Shown in pieces: positions 33,567 to 43,111 of a stretch of 64,000 bases of DNA. The translations under genes were made by a program, and so were the position numbers. The notes under the pieces are model-generated. The model saw nothing but the letters and a program-made list of their open reading frames with translations. It did no database searches and had not been told where the DNA came from. Numbering within the stretch: position 1 is the first letter of the stretch; each line of letters begins with the position of its first letter. The stretch comes from Escherichia ruysiae. GTDB taxonomy: Bacteria > Pseudomonadota > Gammaproteobacteria > Enterobacterales > Enterobacteriaceae. The DNA lies in NCBI RefSeq assembly GCF_031323975.1, contig NZ_JAVIWS010000001.1, positions 4,154,001-4,218,000 on the forward strand, written 5' to 3'.

Positions 33567-34487
33567 TTAATTCAGACGAACCGGCATCCCGGAACGGTTT
33601 TGAATAGCCTGATCCAGAACAGCCTGATCGACATCCGGCTGACCAGTCACTGTCTGCACGCTCTTGGTTAGCGTAATTGGCACAATTTCCTGACCTTCAA
33701 ATTGGGCTTCGGTGGTAGACAGCGGGTTATGGACTTCAATATAACGGCTGCCGTCCGGCTCGGTGGTCGCTTTTACCGGCTCATCAATAAACTGTACGCG
33801 AGTACCGACCGGCACTTTCTCGAACAGGAATTTGATGTCTTCGTTACGCAGGCGCACACAACCGTGGCTTACGCGCAGGCCGATACCAAAGTTGGCGTTG
33901 GTGCCGTGGATAGCGTACAGGCGACCGATATACAGTGCGTACAGCCCCATCGGGTTATCCGGGCCAGCCGGAACGACAGCCGGAAGCGGTTCGCCCGCAG
34001 CGCGGTATTCTGCATGCATTTTGGCGGTCGGCGTCCAGGTCGGGCCTGCTTTCTTACGCTCTACTTTGGTGGTCCAGTTGATAGGTGTGTCTTTGCCTAA
34101 CTGACCAATGCCGATCGGCAGTACGATAACGGTGTTAGTTCCTTTCGGATAGTAATACAGACGCATCTCTGCGCTGTTAATCACAATGCCTTCATGAACA
34201 GTGTCCGGCAGGATCAGTTGCTGCGGAATATTCAGTACGGTGCCGCCTTTCGGCAGGAAGGTATCCACACCCGGGTTCGCTTCCATCATATTGGAAAGCC
34301 CCATCTGATACTCGGCCGCAAAGTACTCCAGCGGCTGAGTGTTACCTTCAGGGATAGTGATCACCTGATTCTGACCAACCAGGCGACTCCCGTCGGTTGG
34401 CAGAGGATAAGTTACCGCTGAAGCGGTACTGCAAAAGCCGACAACAGCGAAGGCCGCTGCGAATAACGTTTTCAATTTCATATTCAT
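33567..34487 (-). CDS. ldtB: LdtB, L,D-transpeptidase attaching Braun lipoprotein to peptidoglycan
   Basis: 306 residues. Signal peptide of 24 residues ending STASA, a LysM domain (about 38-90), then the YkuD catalytic domain with [20 protein letters not shown]; the nucleophile is C210, with H208 beside it in the SHGC motif. LdtB (YbiS) joins Lpp to the meso-diaminopimelate of the cell wall in the periplasm. Alone in its transcription unit, with a bidirectional terminator shared with ybiR. Confidence 0.95.
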   Translation of the reverse strand: MNMKLKTLFAAAFAVVGFCSTASAVTYPLPTDGSRLVGQNQVITIPEGNTQPLEYFAAEYQMGLSNMMEANPGVDTFLPKGGTVLNIPQQLILPDTVHEGIVINSAEMRLYYYPKGTNTVIVLPIGIGQLGKDTPINWTTKVERKKAGPTWTPTAKMHAEYRAAGEPLPAVVPAGPDNPMGLYALYIGRLYAIHGTNANFGIGLRVSHGCVRLRNEDIKFLFEKVPVGTRVQFIDEPVKATTEPDGSRYIEVHNPLSTTEAQFEGQEIVPITLTKSVQTVTGQPDVDQAVLDQAIQNRSGMPVRLN

Positions 34488-34705
34488 GTTAAGCGAGATT
34501 TCGTGCCTGGCAGGCCATTAGGTTGAGAATATTAGAGTATTGGAAGCGCATTATATGTTCATTCCAGCTAACAGTGAAATCAGATGTGTACTAAATCACA
34601 TTTTTTGCCTTTGGGAAGAGTGTAGACCTTAAGCGGGGGACGGGATCTTCTTTCAGACTTATGGCATAATGCGCGGTTTGTCATATCTCTTTTCAGGATA
34701 CGCCT

Positions 34706-36298
34706 GTGTTAGTTTCCAGTAACGTCACCATGCAGTTCGGCAGTAAGCCGTTGTTTGAAAACATTTCCGTCAAATTTGGCGGCGGCAACCGTTACGGCCT
34801 GATTGGCGCGAACGGTAGTGGTAAATCCACCTTTATGAAGATCCTCGGCGGCGACTTAGAGCCGACGCTGGGTAACGTTTCCCTCGATCCCAACGAGCGC
34901 ATTGGTAAGCTGCGTCAGGATCAATTTGCCTTTGAAGAGTTCACCGTGCTGGATACGGTGATCATGGGGCATAAAGAGTTGTGGGAAGTGAAGCAGGAGC
35001 GCGACCGCATCTATGCTTTGCCGGAAATGAGCGAAGAAGATGGCTATAAAGTTGCCGATCTGGAAGTGAAATACGGCGAAATGGACGGTTACTCTGCGGA
35101 AGCGCGCGCCGGTGAGCTGTTGCTTGGTGTGGGAATTCCAGTAGAACAACACTACGGCCCGATGAGTGAAGTTGCTCCTGGCTGGAAGCTGCGTGTGTTG
35201 CTGGCGCAGGCGCTGTTTGCTGATCCAGACATTCTCCTGCTCGACGAACCAACCAACAACCTGGACATCGATACCATTCGCTGGCTGGAGCAGGTGCTGA
35301 ACGAGCGTGACAGTACCATGATCATCATCTCGCACGACCGTCACTTCCTTAATATGGTTTGTACCCACATGGCGGATCTGGATTACGGCGAGCTGCGCGT
35401 TTATCCGGGCAACTACGATGAGTACATGACGGCGGCGACCCAGGCGCGTGAACGTCTGCTGGCTGATAACGCCAAGAAGAAAGCGCAGATTGCCGAGCTG
35501 CAATCCTTTGTCAGCCGCTTTAGCGCCAACGCCTCGAAATCTCGCCAGGCAACTTCGCGCGCGCGCCAGATTGATAAAATCAAACTGGAAGAGGTGAAAG
35601 CCTCCAGCCGTCAGAACCCGTTCATCCGTTTCGAGCAGGATAAGAAACTGTTCCGTAACGCGCTGGAAGTGGAAGGGCTGACCAAGGGGTTTGATAACGG
35701 TCCACTGTTTAAAAATCTCAACCTGCTGCTGGAAGTGGGTGAAAAGCTGGCGGTACTCGGCACCAACGGCGTCGGTAAATCGACTTTGCTGAAAACGCTG
35801 GTGGGTGATCTGGAACCGGATAGTGGCACCGTAAAATGGTCAGAGAACGCGCGCATTGGTTACTACGCGCAGGATCACGAATATGAGTTCGATAATGACC
35901 TGACCGTGTTTGAATGGATGAGCCAGTGGAAACAGGAAGGCGATGACGAGCAGGCGGTGCGCAGCATTCTCGGTCGTTTGTTGTTCAGCCAGGACGACAT
36001 CAAAAAGCCTGCTAAAGTGCTTTCCGGTGGTGAAAAAGGCCGTATGCTGTTTGGTAAGTTAATGATGCAGAAACCGAACATTCTGATCATGGACGAACCG
36101 ACCAACCACCTGGACATGGAATCCATCGAGTCGCTTAACATGGCGCTGGAACTGTATCAGGGCACGCTGATTTTTGTTTCTCACGACCGTGAGTTTGTAA
36201 GCTCCCTGGCGACCCGTATTCTGGAAATCACGCCGGAACGCGTGATTGACTTTAGCGGTAATTACGAAGATTACCTGCGTAGTAAAGGGATCGAGTAA
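34706..36298 (+). CDS. ybiT: YbiT, ABC-F ribosome-associated ATPase
   Basis: 530 residues, two ABC domains with no membrane segments. Walker [10 protein letters not shown] (about 34-42) and GTNGVGKST; signatures VAPGWKLR (degenerate) and LSGGEKGR; Walker [12 protein letters not shown] and [11 protein letters not shown]. The linker between domains (about 240-300) is helical and Lys/Arg-rich, the P-site interaction motif of ABC-F factors. These bind the ribosomal E site to rescue problem translation; YbiT's own targets are only partly known. The start codon is GTG. Confidence 0.92.
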   Translation: MLVSSNVTMQFGSKPLFENISVKFGGGNRYGLIGANGSGKSTFMKILGGDLEPTLGNVSLDPNERIGKLRQDQFAFEEFTVLDTVIMGHKELWEVKQERDRIYALPEMSEEDGYKVADLEVKYGEMDGYSAEARAGELLLGVGIPVEQHYGPMSEVAPGWKLRVLLAQALFADPDILLLDEPTNNLDIDTIRWLEQVLNERDSTMIIISHDRHFLNMVCTHMADLDYGELRVYPGNYDEYMTAATQARERLLADNAKKKAQIAELQSFVSRFSANASKSRQATSRARQIDKIKLEEVKASSRQNPFIRFEQDKKLFRNALEVEGLTKGFDNGPLFKNLNLLLEVGEKLAVLGTNGVGKSTLLKTLVGDLEPDSGTVKWSENARIGYYAQDHEYEFDNDLTVFEWMSQWKQEGDDEQAVRSILGRLLFSQDDIKKPAKVLSGGEKGRMLFGKLMMQKPNILIMDEPTNHLDMESIESLNMALELYQGTLIFVSHDREFVSSLATRILEITPERVIDFSGNYEDYLRSKGIE

Positions 36299-36305
36299 GT
36301 TATAG

Positions 36306-36336
36306 TCAGTAGCCCTGGTTATGTCAGGGCTACTGA
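36306..36336. terminator. Hairpin after ybiT
   Basis: TCAGTAGCCCTG and CAGGGCTACTGA pair perfectly over 12 bp around GTTATGT, seven bases after the ybiT stop. There is no T-run. Confidence 0.6.
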
Positions 36337-36400
36337 TGACAAATACAAGATTGCTATCAGGCCTATGCAGTACCTGCAATATATTGAATCTTCAGGACTT

Positions 36401-36436
36401 TGTAGGCAGGATAAGGCGTTAACGCCGCATCCGGCA
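36401..36436. repeat. REP (palindromic unit) element
   Basis: TGTAGGCAGGATAAGGCGTT followed by AACGCCGCATCCGGCA is a REP unit between the 3' ends of ybiT and ybiU. The next bases (ATGAACAAAGCGCACTTTGT and on) share the extension seen after the REP at 860-893, and TTTGTCAGCAATCT at 36451-36464 recurs at 11778-11791. Confidence 0.8.
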
Positions 36437-36526
36437 TGAACAAAGCGCACTTTGTCAGCAATCTGAGCAACATCGAACCTACTTTCTTAACCTCACATCA
36501 ATTCACTTCCACTAATCCATCACTTC

Positions 36527-37786
36527 TCAAACATCCATGCCCAGCGCGCGTTTACCGTGAACGTTCAGATCTTCCAGTGTAAATCGGCCTTGCCAGTTTG
36601 TTTCATAATCTTCCCGTGGGAAGTCTCCCGGCGATGCACCTTTTTCCAGTGCTTTCCTGACCTTGTGCGCATAAACCCGGTTTTTCTCGCACATCGGCGC
36701 GGCAGGAATATACATCACATTCCCCCAGCCCTGTTGATTGTCTACCGGTGCGACACAGTGGATCACATCGCAGTGCCACCAGACAGAATCCCCCGCTGTT
36801 ATTGCCGGAATTGACGTTAGTGCTTTCATCAATAAGGGATGCCATTTCTCTGAAACAGGCAGAACTTTACCAGGCGCAACACCGCACAGCTCGTCGTCCG
36901 GTACGTCATCCAGCAACGGACGCAGCAGAACGTATGCCATCGCTTCCGGGATCGGCACCACGTGTAACAATCCCTGGCCTGGTAACATATCGGAAAGTGC
37001 CGTCCAGCCCTGGAACGTGCGGAACACCGAACATTTGGTGGTGTTATCGACGGTGTATTCTTCTACTTCGGTACGGTGTGCGGCATCCCACGGATCGTAA
37101 TCATCAAAATTACCGTTGAAAACATGGGCAAAAACGCGCTGATAAGCAGGTAATAACCAGCGTTCCAGTGCGCCAGAATCAGTGTGTGCCCCCAGACCTT
37201 TGGACGTCGTGCCCGGTGGGCGGCGGCGGATCCTGTCTGGATAGATCACGCTGACATCGGGATCAAACCATTGTTTGCCGTTGCTTTCAGACTTCCACAG
37301 ACGGTTAAGGAAAGATTGCACCGCAGCCATATTGTCGCTCTGCCGCGCCTGCATCTGTGCCTGTGACCAGTAAATGGGATAGATTTCGGGGCGAGACGCC
37401 TCCAGCGAGCCGAAAAAGCTGTCACCGGGACCTTTATACACATCATCAAAGTGATTGGCATCAAGGTAGTTGAGCATTGCGCGATCCCACGCCAGCGCCT
37501 GCTCGCGGGGGAAATTGCCTTTTATTACCGCGCAACCGCGACGTTTTATCTCATTGCGCGTGGCTTCACTCACTGTACCTGCTGCAATGTCGCTATAAGG
37601 AACTTCCGGCCAAACCGGCAATCCTTGCGCTTTCAGTGCGTCTATTTCTGCTACACGCGCTTCGATTTTTGCAGAGAGTTTTTCGAAGACCTGTTGTACA
37701 TCGCCGATCTGTTGTCGCAGCTTCGCTTTCATTTCACGGATAGCCGTTTTCGCATCTGTTGGCAGCGTCTCATAGGTAAAAGTCAT
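36527..37786 (-). CDS. ybiU: YbiU, DUF1479 Fe(II)/2-oxoglutarate dioxygenase-like protein
   Basis: 419 residues. The iron site is visible as H201 and D203 in GLGAHTDSGALERW and the distal His at about 343 in WWHCDVIHCVAP. The N-terminal 55 residues are a coiled-coil-like helix. Fungal and bacterial DUF1479 members are presumed oxygenases with unknown substrates. It appears clearly more divergent from K-12 YbiU (421 residues as I remember it) than its neighbours are from theirs, mainly in the N-terminal quarter. A perfect palindrome (37799-37814) lies just before the start. Confidence 0.88.
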   Translation of the reverse strand: MTFTYETLPTDAKTAIREMKAKLRQQIGDVQQVFEKLSAKIEARVAEIDALKAQGLPVWPEVPYSDIAAGTVSEATRNEIKRRGCAVIKGNFPREQALAWDRAMLNYLDANHFDDVYKGPGDSFFGSLEASRPEIYPIYWSQAQMQARQSDNMAAVQSFLNRLWKSESNGKQWFDPDVSVIYPDRIRRRPPGTTSKGLGAHTDSGALERWLLPAYQRVFAHVFNGNFDDYDPWDAAHRTEVEEYTVDNTTKCSVFRTFQGWTALSDMLPGQGLLHVVPIPEAMAYVLLRPLLDDVPDDELCGVAPGKVLPVSEKWHPLLMKALTSIPAITAGDSVWWHCDVIHCVAPVDNQQGWGNVMYIPAAPMCEKNRVYAHKVRKALEKGASPGDFPREDYETNWQGRFTLEDLNVHGKRALGMDV

Positions 37787-37798
37787 ATCAACCTCGCA

Positions 37799-37814
37799 AC
37801 TTTCGTTCGAAAGT
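37799..37814. promoter_or_regulatory. Palindromic operator-like site upstream of ybiU (motif copy 1)
   Basis: ACTTTCGTTCGAAAGT has perfect 7-bp arms around TT and ends 13 bases upstream of the ybiU ATG. Very similar sites occur upstream of ybiV and in the ybiY/fsaA region (42265-42280). The regulator is unknown; the T/C-rich arms recall DeoR-family sites, but that is a guess. Confidence 0.65.
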
Positions 37815-37937
37815 AAAAATAGTTACGATTGATACTTTAAGTTAAAAATAAGTTAACGCAAGATAAAAATCTTGAGTCAGTGCACAAAGTGAGCAAAAAA
37901 GAGAGATGCCGGAACGGTCGCTCCGGCCGGGAGAAGA

Positions 37938-38753
37938 TTACTTATTGAAAGGAGAGGAGCTATCCAGCACCGCCTGAATCACATTCAGCGCGCCTTCATG
38001 ATTATTATCATCGGTAGCGTAACGGGCGATTTGTTTAATGTTTTCCGCAGCATTGCCCATCGCAAAGGAATAATGCGCCATTTTAAGCATCTCTGCGTCG
38101 TTACCGCTGTCGCCAATCGCTACCACATTTTGCGGCGACAGACCCCAGCGTTTTAACAACCGCGAAATACCATTTGCTTTATGCAGGCCGGGAATAATCA
38201 GGTCGATAAAACCCGCGCCACTGGTGACAGGTTTCATAATGCCATCGAGCGCAACGTGCAGTTTGTCGACAACCAGCGGGATTTGTTCATCCGGCAGGTT
38301 GAGCGAAAACTTGAAAAGCACGTCATCAATCTCCTGGTAATCCTTCACAGGTTTCAGTCGATGGTAGTGTTTTTCCATCAGTGCGACGAATGCTTCCGGC
38401 GCATTTTCACTGATGTATGCGCTTTGCAGACCACAGGCGACAAAATTGAGTTGTTTATCTTTCAGCAGTTCCCCAATGACAATCCTGGATTCATGCCGGG
38501 TCAGTTCGCCGTGGAACAACTGCTTGCCATGTTCGTAGACCAGCGCGCCATTTTCCGCGACAAAAGAGATTTCATCTTTTAGCTCAGGAAAGAAGGAAAT
38601 AAGCTGGTAATACTGGTTACCACTGGCGACAACGAACTCAATATCGCGCTTTTTCAGTTCCTGATACTGCGCCATAAAACGTGACTGGTTGTACATTTTG
38701 GCGTCGTTAAGAAAAGTACCGTCCATATCGCAAACGATAACTTTTACAGTCAT
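37938..38753 (-). CDS. ybiV: YbiV, HAD-superfamily (Cof type) sugar phosphatase
   Basis: 271 residues. HAD motif I is VCDMDGTFL with the nucleophile Asp near residue 9, motif II is VVASGN, motif III has the Lys near GLHKANG, and motif IV is [10 protein letters not shown]. The cap between about 85 and 190 is of the C2b (Cof) type. The K-12 enzyme hydrolyses phosphosugars such as fructose-1-phosphate and erythrose-4-phosphate. The start at MTVKVIV fits the family; an upstream in-frame ATG (38816) is not needed. A motif-like palindrome lies 68 bases upstream. Confidence 0.93.
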   Translation of the reverse strand: MTVKVIVCDMDGTFLNDAKMYNQSRFMAQYQELKKRDIEFVVASGNQYYQLISFFPELKDEISFVAENGALVYEHGKQLFHGELTRHESRIVIGELLKDKQLNFVACGLQSAYISENAPEAFVALMEKHYHRLKPVKDYQEIDDVLFKFSLNLPDEQIPLVVDKLHVALDGIMKPVTSGAGFIDLIIPGLHKANGISRLLKRWGLSPQNVVAIGDSGNDAEMLKMAHYSFAMGNAAENIKQIARYATDDNNHEGALNVIQAVLDSSSPFNK

Positions 38754-38821
38754 AAAAGTGCTCCCGGCAATGAATGCAAACGCCACAGTGTAATGACAAT
38801 GTGATGCGGAGCACAAACTAA

Positions 38822-38833
38822 TTTCGAATGAAA
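38822..38833. promoter_or_regulatory. Palindromic operator-like site upstream of ybiV (motif copy 2, weaker)
   Basis: TTTCGAATGAAA matches the core of the site at 42265-42280 exactly; the outer bases are less symmetric. It lies in the 140-bp gap between ybiW and ybiV. A similar half (TTTCGTGAATG) lies 28 bases further along. Confidence 0.55.
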
Positions 38834-38864
38834 GCGAGAGTAAAATTGATTTCGTGAATGTTTT

Positions 38865-38886
38865 AGCCCGGCGGTGACGCCGGGCT
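38865..38886 (-). terminator. Hairpin after ybiW
   Basis: AGCCCGGCG and CGCCGGGCT pair perfectly over 9 bp around GTGA, eight bases after the ybiW stop. The T-run on the minus strand is lacking (it reads AAAACATT), so it may attenuate rather than stop. Confidence 0.6.
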
Positions 38887-38893
38887 GAGGGGA

Positions 38894-41326
38894 TTACAGC
38901 ATGTGTTCGGTGCGGGCAATGATATCGTCCTGGGCGTCTGGAGAGAGCGCGGTGAAGAAGGCGGAATAACCCGCTACGCGCACGACCAGATCCCGGTACT
39001 GATCCGGATGTTTTTTCGCTTCCAGCAGCGTTTCGCGGGAAACGATGTTGTACTGAATATGCCAGCCTTTATGCACTTCGAAGAAGGTGCGTAGCAGGAT
39101 CATCAGTTTCTGCTTGTCAGATTCGTTCTCCAGCGTCGCCGGGTTTAGTTTCTGGTTGAGCAATACACCGCCGAGAATCGCTGCGGTAGGCAGTTTACCC
39201 ACCGAGCCAATGACCGCCGTTGGGCCGAGATGGTCAGTACCGGAAGCCGGGCTTGCGCCTTCCGCCAGCGGGGTATGTGCTTTACGTCCGTCCGGCGTTG
39301 CCATTGTTTGCGCGCCAAACGGTACGTTAGCGGAGATAGACGACGTACCTGCGTAATAGTTGCCGCCAACCGGACCACGACCGTAGCGCGGGTTGTGGTA
39401 CTGCTTCAGTTCGTCAATATAGGTCTGATAGGCGCGAGCTAGCAGCGTATCGACGCTATCATCGTCGTTGCCATACTTCGGCGCGCCATTAATCAGACGC
39501 TGACGCAACTGCTCATGAGTCAGGCCATCGAAGTCATCCGCCAGCGCGGCAGCCAGTTGTTGTTGACCAATCGCGCCCTGTTCAAATACCAGTTTCTTCA
39601 CTGCCGCCAGGCTGTTGCCGAGGTTGGCAATGCCCACCTGCAGGCCAGAAACCCAGTCATATTTCGCGCCGCCTTGCTTGATACTTTTCGCTCGCTCAAT
39701 GCAATCATCCACCAGCGCCGAGCAGAGAATATCGTGCACGTTCTCTTCCAGCATGGTGTCGACCACATATTCGATTTCGATCGATTTGCGGGTGTAGTAA
39801 CGGATTTGCGTATCCCACGCGTCCATTACTTCATCGAAGTTGTTGAAGTTACCCGCTGACAACGCTTTTTCTTGCGGCAGGAACACGTTGCCGCTGGTGG
39901 CATCACGACCGCCTTCCAGCGCCGCCAGCATCACGCGGGCGAAGTTGATAAAGCTCATGCCGGTGCAGCGATAGCCCCATTTGCCGCCGACGGCGGTTTC
40001 GATACAACCAATCGCTGCGTAGTCGTAAGCGTCCTGCGGTTCAATACCGAGTTTAATAAATTCCGGGATCACGATTTCGTCGTTGTTGAACGCTGGCATC
40101 CCGAAGCCGCAGCGGATCACCTGTACGCAGGCGTCGAGGAAATCGTTACTCATTCCCGCATGGTAACGCACGCTGAGGTTAGGCTGAGTGGAGCGCAGAC
40201 GACCGCAGGATTCCAGGATCGCGTAAGAGAGCGGATTCACTGCGTCCATCGGCTGACCATCAACCAGATTTTGCCCGCCAATGGTGACGTTCTGATACAG
40301 CGGACTTCCCGCAGAGGCTTTCGAGTGCGAGCCTGAGCGGATCTTGTTCACCTCCAGCAGTTTCAGCCAGCAGCTATGCAGCATCTCGATGGCGTGTTCG
40401 CGATCCAGCGTCTGGTTCAGTTCAACGTCGCGGCGATAGTACGGATAGAGATACTGGTCCATACGACCAAACGACACCGAGTGACCGTTAGATTCGATCT
40501 GTAAAATCAACTGGATGAAGTAGCACAGTTGCAGCGCCTGCCAGAACGTCTGCGGCGGCTGGTGGGCGATAAGATCGCAATTTTCTGCCATTGCCAGCAG
40601 TTCATCGCGACGGCTTTCGCGGGTTTCGGTGGCTGCCATTTCACGCGCCAGGGCAGCGAAACGTTCAATATGTTCACTGACTGCAACCAGCACGATATCA
40701 ATCGCTTTCAGGAACTGCTCGCCGTGCAAATCTTCCAGCACAGTCAGGTTGATACGCGAGCGACGCTCCGCCACTTTCTCGCGCAGACCATCAAGCCCTT
40801 TTTCCAGCAACAGCGGGAAATTGACCGCCAGGTGTGCATCGCCGGAGGTCATATTGCCTTCTGCTTTGATAATACCGGTCGCCAGCAGGCCTTTTTGCTC
40901 ATCGGTAAACATGCCGTAGCAGCGATCCTGTACGGTCTGACCGCGCCACCACGGGCACACTTCATGCAGAACGCGTTTGTTCTCTTCGCTCACCGCAAAA
41001 CCCGCGCCGGGACGATCGGCCAGATCATCAATCTCTTTTTCGATCCACGACACGGTATATTCCGGGAAGATTGGCGCGGCGCGAACTTCGCTTGCCTGGT
41101 TGCCGATGATCAACTCATCGTGTTTGATCCAGATGGTGCGATTCGCCAGGTGATGCGCCAGCGCCAGCGCGCGACGAACCGGGATCGGCTTATCGAGATG
41201 TTGTTGATACATCTCGGTATAGTGCTGTGCGCGCTCGGTACAAACCGGCGGTTTCACAATATGCACCAGCGCATTTTTGTGCGCTTTAATGCGGTCGCTG
41301 AGCGTGTCCAGTTTCAGTGTTGTCAT
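38894..41326 (-). CDS. ybiW: YbiW, glycyl-radical enzyme of the PFL-like family
   Basis: 810 residues. The active-site loop is GCIE (440-443, thiyl Cys C441) and the radical glycine is G786 in [11 protein letters not shown] near the C-terminus. A single active-site Cys followed by IE places it with the dehydratase/lyase-like enzymes, not with pyruvate formate-lyase, which has two adjacent Cys. I recall recent work giving YbiW a 1,5-anhydroglucitol-6-phosphate ring-opening activity whose product is split by FsaA; that fits the fsaA neighbour, but I cannot check it here. It needs its activase YbiY, encoded 5 bases upstream. Confidence 0.9.
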   Translation of the reverse strand: MTTLKLDTLSDRIKAHKNALVHIVKPPVCTERAQHYTEMYQQHLDKPIPVRRALALAHHLANRTIWIKHDELIIGNQASEVRAAPIFPEYTVSWIEKEIDDLADRPGAGFAVSEENKRVLHEVCPWWRGQTVQDRCYGMFTDEQKGLLATGIIKAEGNMTSGDAHLAVNFPLLLEKGLDGLREKVAERRSRINLTVLEDLHGEQFLKAIDIVLVAVSEHIERFAALAREMAATETRESRRDELLAMAENCDLIAHQPPQTFWQALQLCYFIQLILQIESNGHSVSFGRMDQYLYPYYRRDVELNQTLDREHAIEMLHSCWLKLLEVNKIRSGSHSKASAGSPLYQNVTIGGQNLVDGQPMDAVNPLSYAILESCGRLRSTQPNLSVRYHAGMSNDFLDACVQVIRCGFGMPAFNNDEIVIPEFIKLGIEPQDAYDYAAIGCIETAVGGKWGYRCTGMSFINFARVMLAALEGGRDATSGNVFLPQEKALSAGNFNNFDEVMDAWDTQIRYYTRKSIEIEYVVDTMLEENVHDILCSALVDDCIERAKSIKQGGAKYDWVSGLQVGIANLGNSLAAVKKLVFEQGAIGQQQLAAALADDFDGLTHEQLRQRLINGAPKYGNDDDSVDTLLARAYQTYIDELKQYHNPRYGRGPVGGNYYAGTSSISANVPFGAQTMATPDGRKAHTPLAEGASPASGTDHLGPTAVIGSVGKLPTAAILGGVLLNQKLNPATLENESDKQKLMILLRTFFEVHKGWHIQYNIVSRETLLEAKKHPDQYRDLVVRVAGYSAFFTALSPDAQDDIIARTEHML

Positions 41327-41331
41327 GGTTG

Positions 41332-42231
41332 TTATCCTCGTAAAGTCGCGGTTAACCCTTTCTGGCAGGCATACTGCTGGGCAAAGTCGAGCAGTTCTGG
41401 CGCATCAAGCGGTTTTTCCGGGGCGTCATAGGGCAGATTAAGTAAGTGATATTTGTTGATGCCCAGCGTGTGGTAGGGCAGGAAATGAATTTCGCCAACG
41501 TGCAGCTCGTCGGCGGCAAAATCGGTAATGGCTTTTACAGAGGTTTCGTCAGCATTAAAGCCCTGAATCAGCGGCACGCGGATAATGATTTTTTTCCCCG
41601 CTGCGGCGAGTTTTTTCAGGTTATCCAGCACTCTGGCGGCGTTACCGTCGGTCCACTGTTTAAACGGCACGTCGGCGACGTGTTTTAAATCGGCAAGGAA
41701 CAGATCGATATAGGGCAGAGAAGGGGCGATATATTTCCACGGCACATGCAGGCAGGTTTCTACCGCAGTATGAATGCCGGCCTCGTGGCTGGCTTGCAGT
41801 AGCGCCGTCGCCATTTCCGGCTGCATAAAGGGTTCACCGCCAGAAAGCGTTAAGCCGCCGCCGCTGCGATCGTAAAACGGTTTATCGCGCAAAACGGTCG
41901 CCATGATCTCCTCAACGCTTTTCACTTCACCACACACGGTTAACGCCTGTGTCGGGCAGCAGTTGGTTAACGCCGTCAGATGCTCCGGGGTTAACTTTTC
42001 CCGATGAATAAGCAGGCCATTCAGCGTGCGCTCAATCACTTCCGGCGCGGCCTTAGCACATAGCTCGCAGCCCTCCAGGCACAGACGTGCGTCATACAGT
42101 AGATCCTGCGTGCGGGCGCGGCTTTCAGGATTCTGACACCAGCGACAACCCAGCGAGCAACCTTTCAGAAAAACCACTGTGCGAATGCCGGGGCCGTCGT
42201 GGGTCGAGTAGCGTTGAATATTGAAGATCAT
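41332..42231 (-). CDS. ybiY: YbiY, radical-SAM activase of the glycyl-radical enzyme YbiW
   Basis: 299 residues. The SAM cluster motif is CSLGCRWC (C25, C29, C32), followed by an extra Cys-rich ferredoxin-like insert starting CLEGCELC (C51, C55, C58), typical of GRE activases other than Pfl[12 protein letters not shown] is the SAM-binding GGE motif. It takes H from the YbiW glycine to make the radical under anaerobic conditions. Translated just before ybiW. The promoter region is shared with divergent fsaA, 130 bases away. Confidence 0.92.
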   Translation of the reverse strand: MIFNIQRYSTHDGPGIRTVVFLKGCSLGCRWCQNPESRARTQDLLYDARLCLEGCELCAKAAPEVIERTLNGLLIHREKLTPEHLTALTNCCPTQALTVCGEVKSVEEIMATVLRDKPFYDRSGGGLTLSGGEPFMQPEMATALLQASHEAGIHTAVETCLHVPWKYIAPSLPYIDLFLADLKHVADVPFKQWTDGNAARVLDNLKKLAAAGKKIIIRVPLIQGFNADETSVKAITDFAADELHVGEIHFLPYHTLGINKYHLLNLPYDAPEKPLDAPELLDFAQQYACQKGLTATLRG

Positions 42232-42244
42232 AGATGCCTCTCTG

Positions 42245-42256
42245 TTTCGTTCAAAT
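42245..42256. promoter_or_regulatory. Degenerate operator-like half site upstream of ybiY (motif copy 3)
   Basis: TTTCGTTCAAAT resembles the left part of the ybiU site and lies 14 bases before the ybiY ATG, the same position as in ybiU. It is 21 bp, about two helical turns, from the full palindrome at 42265-42280. Confidence 0.45.
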
Positions 42257-42264
42257 ATTAAATT

Positions 42265-42280
42265 ACTTTCGAATGAAAGT
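42265..42280. promoter_or_regulatory. Palindromic operator-like site between ybiY and fsaA (motif copy 4)
   Basis: ACTTTCGAATGAAAGT has 6-bp perfect arms around GAAT, in the divergent promoter region of the glycyl-radical operon and the aldolase gene. It is nearly identical to the ybiU site, so one regulator may serve all three units. Confidence 0.65.
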
Positions 42281-42361
42281 TATGTTGATGTGCGTCAACT
42301 GTTCAGAGAGTTTTCTCGTGGTAGTCTGGTTTCAGACAAAAAGTACATTTTGAGGATGGTT

Positions 42362-43024
42362 ATGGAACTGTATCTGGATACTTCAGACGTTGTTGCGGTG
42401 AAGGCGCTGTCACGTATTTTTCCGCTGGCGGGTGTGACCACTAACCCAAGCATTATCGCAGCGGGTAAAAAACCGCTGGACGTTGTGCTTCCGCAACTTC
42501 ACGAGGCGATGGGCGGTCAGGGGCGTCTGTTTGCCCAGGTAATGGCTACCACTGCTGAAGGGATGGTGAATGACGCACGTAAATTGCGTTCTATTATTGC
42601 GGATATCGTGGTGAAAGTCCCGGTGACCGCCGAGGGGCTGGCAGCTATTAAGATGTTAAAAGCGGAAGGGATCCCGACGCTGGGCACGGCGGTGTATGGC
42701 GCAGCACAAGGGCTGTTGTCGGCGCTGGCGGGCGCGGAATATGTTGCGCCTTATGTCAACCGTATTGATGCTCAGGGTGGTAGCGGTATTCAAACCGTGA
42801 CCGATTTGCATCAGTTACTGAAAATGCATGCGCCACAGGCGAAAGTGTTAGCCGCGAGTTTCAAAACCCCGCGTCAGGCGCTGGACTGCTTACTGGCAGG
42901 ATGTGAATCCATCACCCTGCCGCTGGATGTGGCACAACAGATGATTAGCTATCCGGCGGTTGACGCTGCCGTAGCGAAGTTTGAGCAGGACTGGCTGGGC
43001 GCGTTTGGCAGAACGTCGATTTAA
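42362..43024 (+). CDS. fsaA: FsaA, fructose-6-phosphate aldolase
   Basis: 220 residues, a small class I aldolase of the transaldolase family. The Schiff-base lysine is K85 in [14 protein letters not shown] near residue 26 is the family N-terminal signature. It cleaves fructose-6-phosphate or 1-deoxy analogues into glyceraldehyde-3-phosphate and dihydroxyacetone or hydroxyacetone. GAGGATGGTT precedes the ATG at 42362; the frame is open further upstream but has no matching ribosome site. Divergent from ybiY-ybiW, with the shared palindrome in between. Confidence 0.95.
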   Translation: MELYLDTSDVVAVKALSRIFPLAGVTTNPSIIAAGKKPLDVVLPQLHEAMGGQGRLFAQVMATTAEGMVNDARKLRSIIADIVVKVPVTAEGLAAIKMLKAEGIPTLGTAVYGAAQGLLSALAGAEYVAPYVNRIDAQGGSGIQTVTDLHQLLKMHAPQAKVLAASFKTPRQALDCLLAGCESITLPLDVAQQMISYPAVDAAVAKFEQDWLGAFGRTSI

Positions 43025-43072
43025 CGGGATGTTCTGCATCCTCATAAATTGCTTATAACGTGGCGGAGTGCA

Positions 43073-43103
43073 CCGATGCCTGGCGCGTCTTATCAGGCCT
43101 GGA
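43073..43103. repeat. REP-like fragment
   Basis: CCGATGCCTGGCGCGTCTTA followed by TCAGGCCTGG is one REP unit in the short gap between the convergent fsaA and moeB ends. Confidence 0.6.
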
Positions 43104-43111
43104 GGCGACAA

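Noticed and set aside
34856..35503. 215-codon frame antisense to ybiT
   Set aside because: Shadow of the ABC-F gene; no signal, motif or start context.
40529..41431. 300-codon open frame on the plus strand opposite ybiW
   Set aside because: It lies wholly antisense to the conserved ybiW-ybiY genes, has no domain that I recognise, and has no ribosome site. It follows from the codon bias of the real gene.
37799..42280. ACTTTCG palindromes as Cra (FruR) sites
   Set aside because: Cra half-sites read TGAAWC; these arms do not fit, so I left the regulator unnamed.
42221..42361. Longer N-terminus for fsaA
   Set aside because: Would add 47 residues across the ybiY promoter and the palindrome; the ATG at 42362 has the ribosome site and gives K85 as catalytic lysine.
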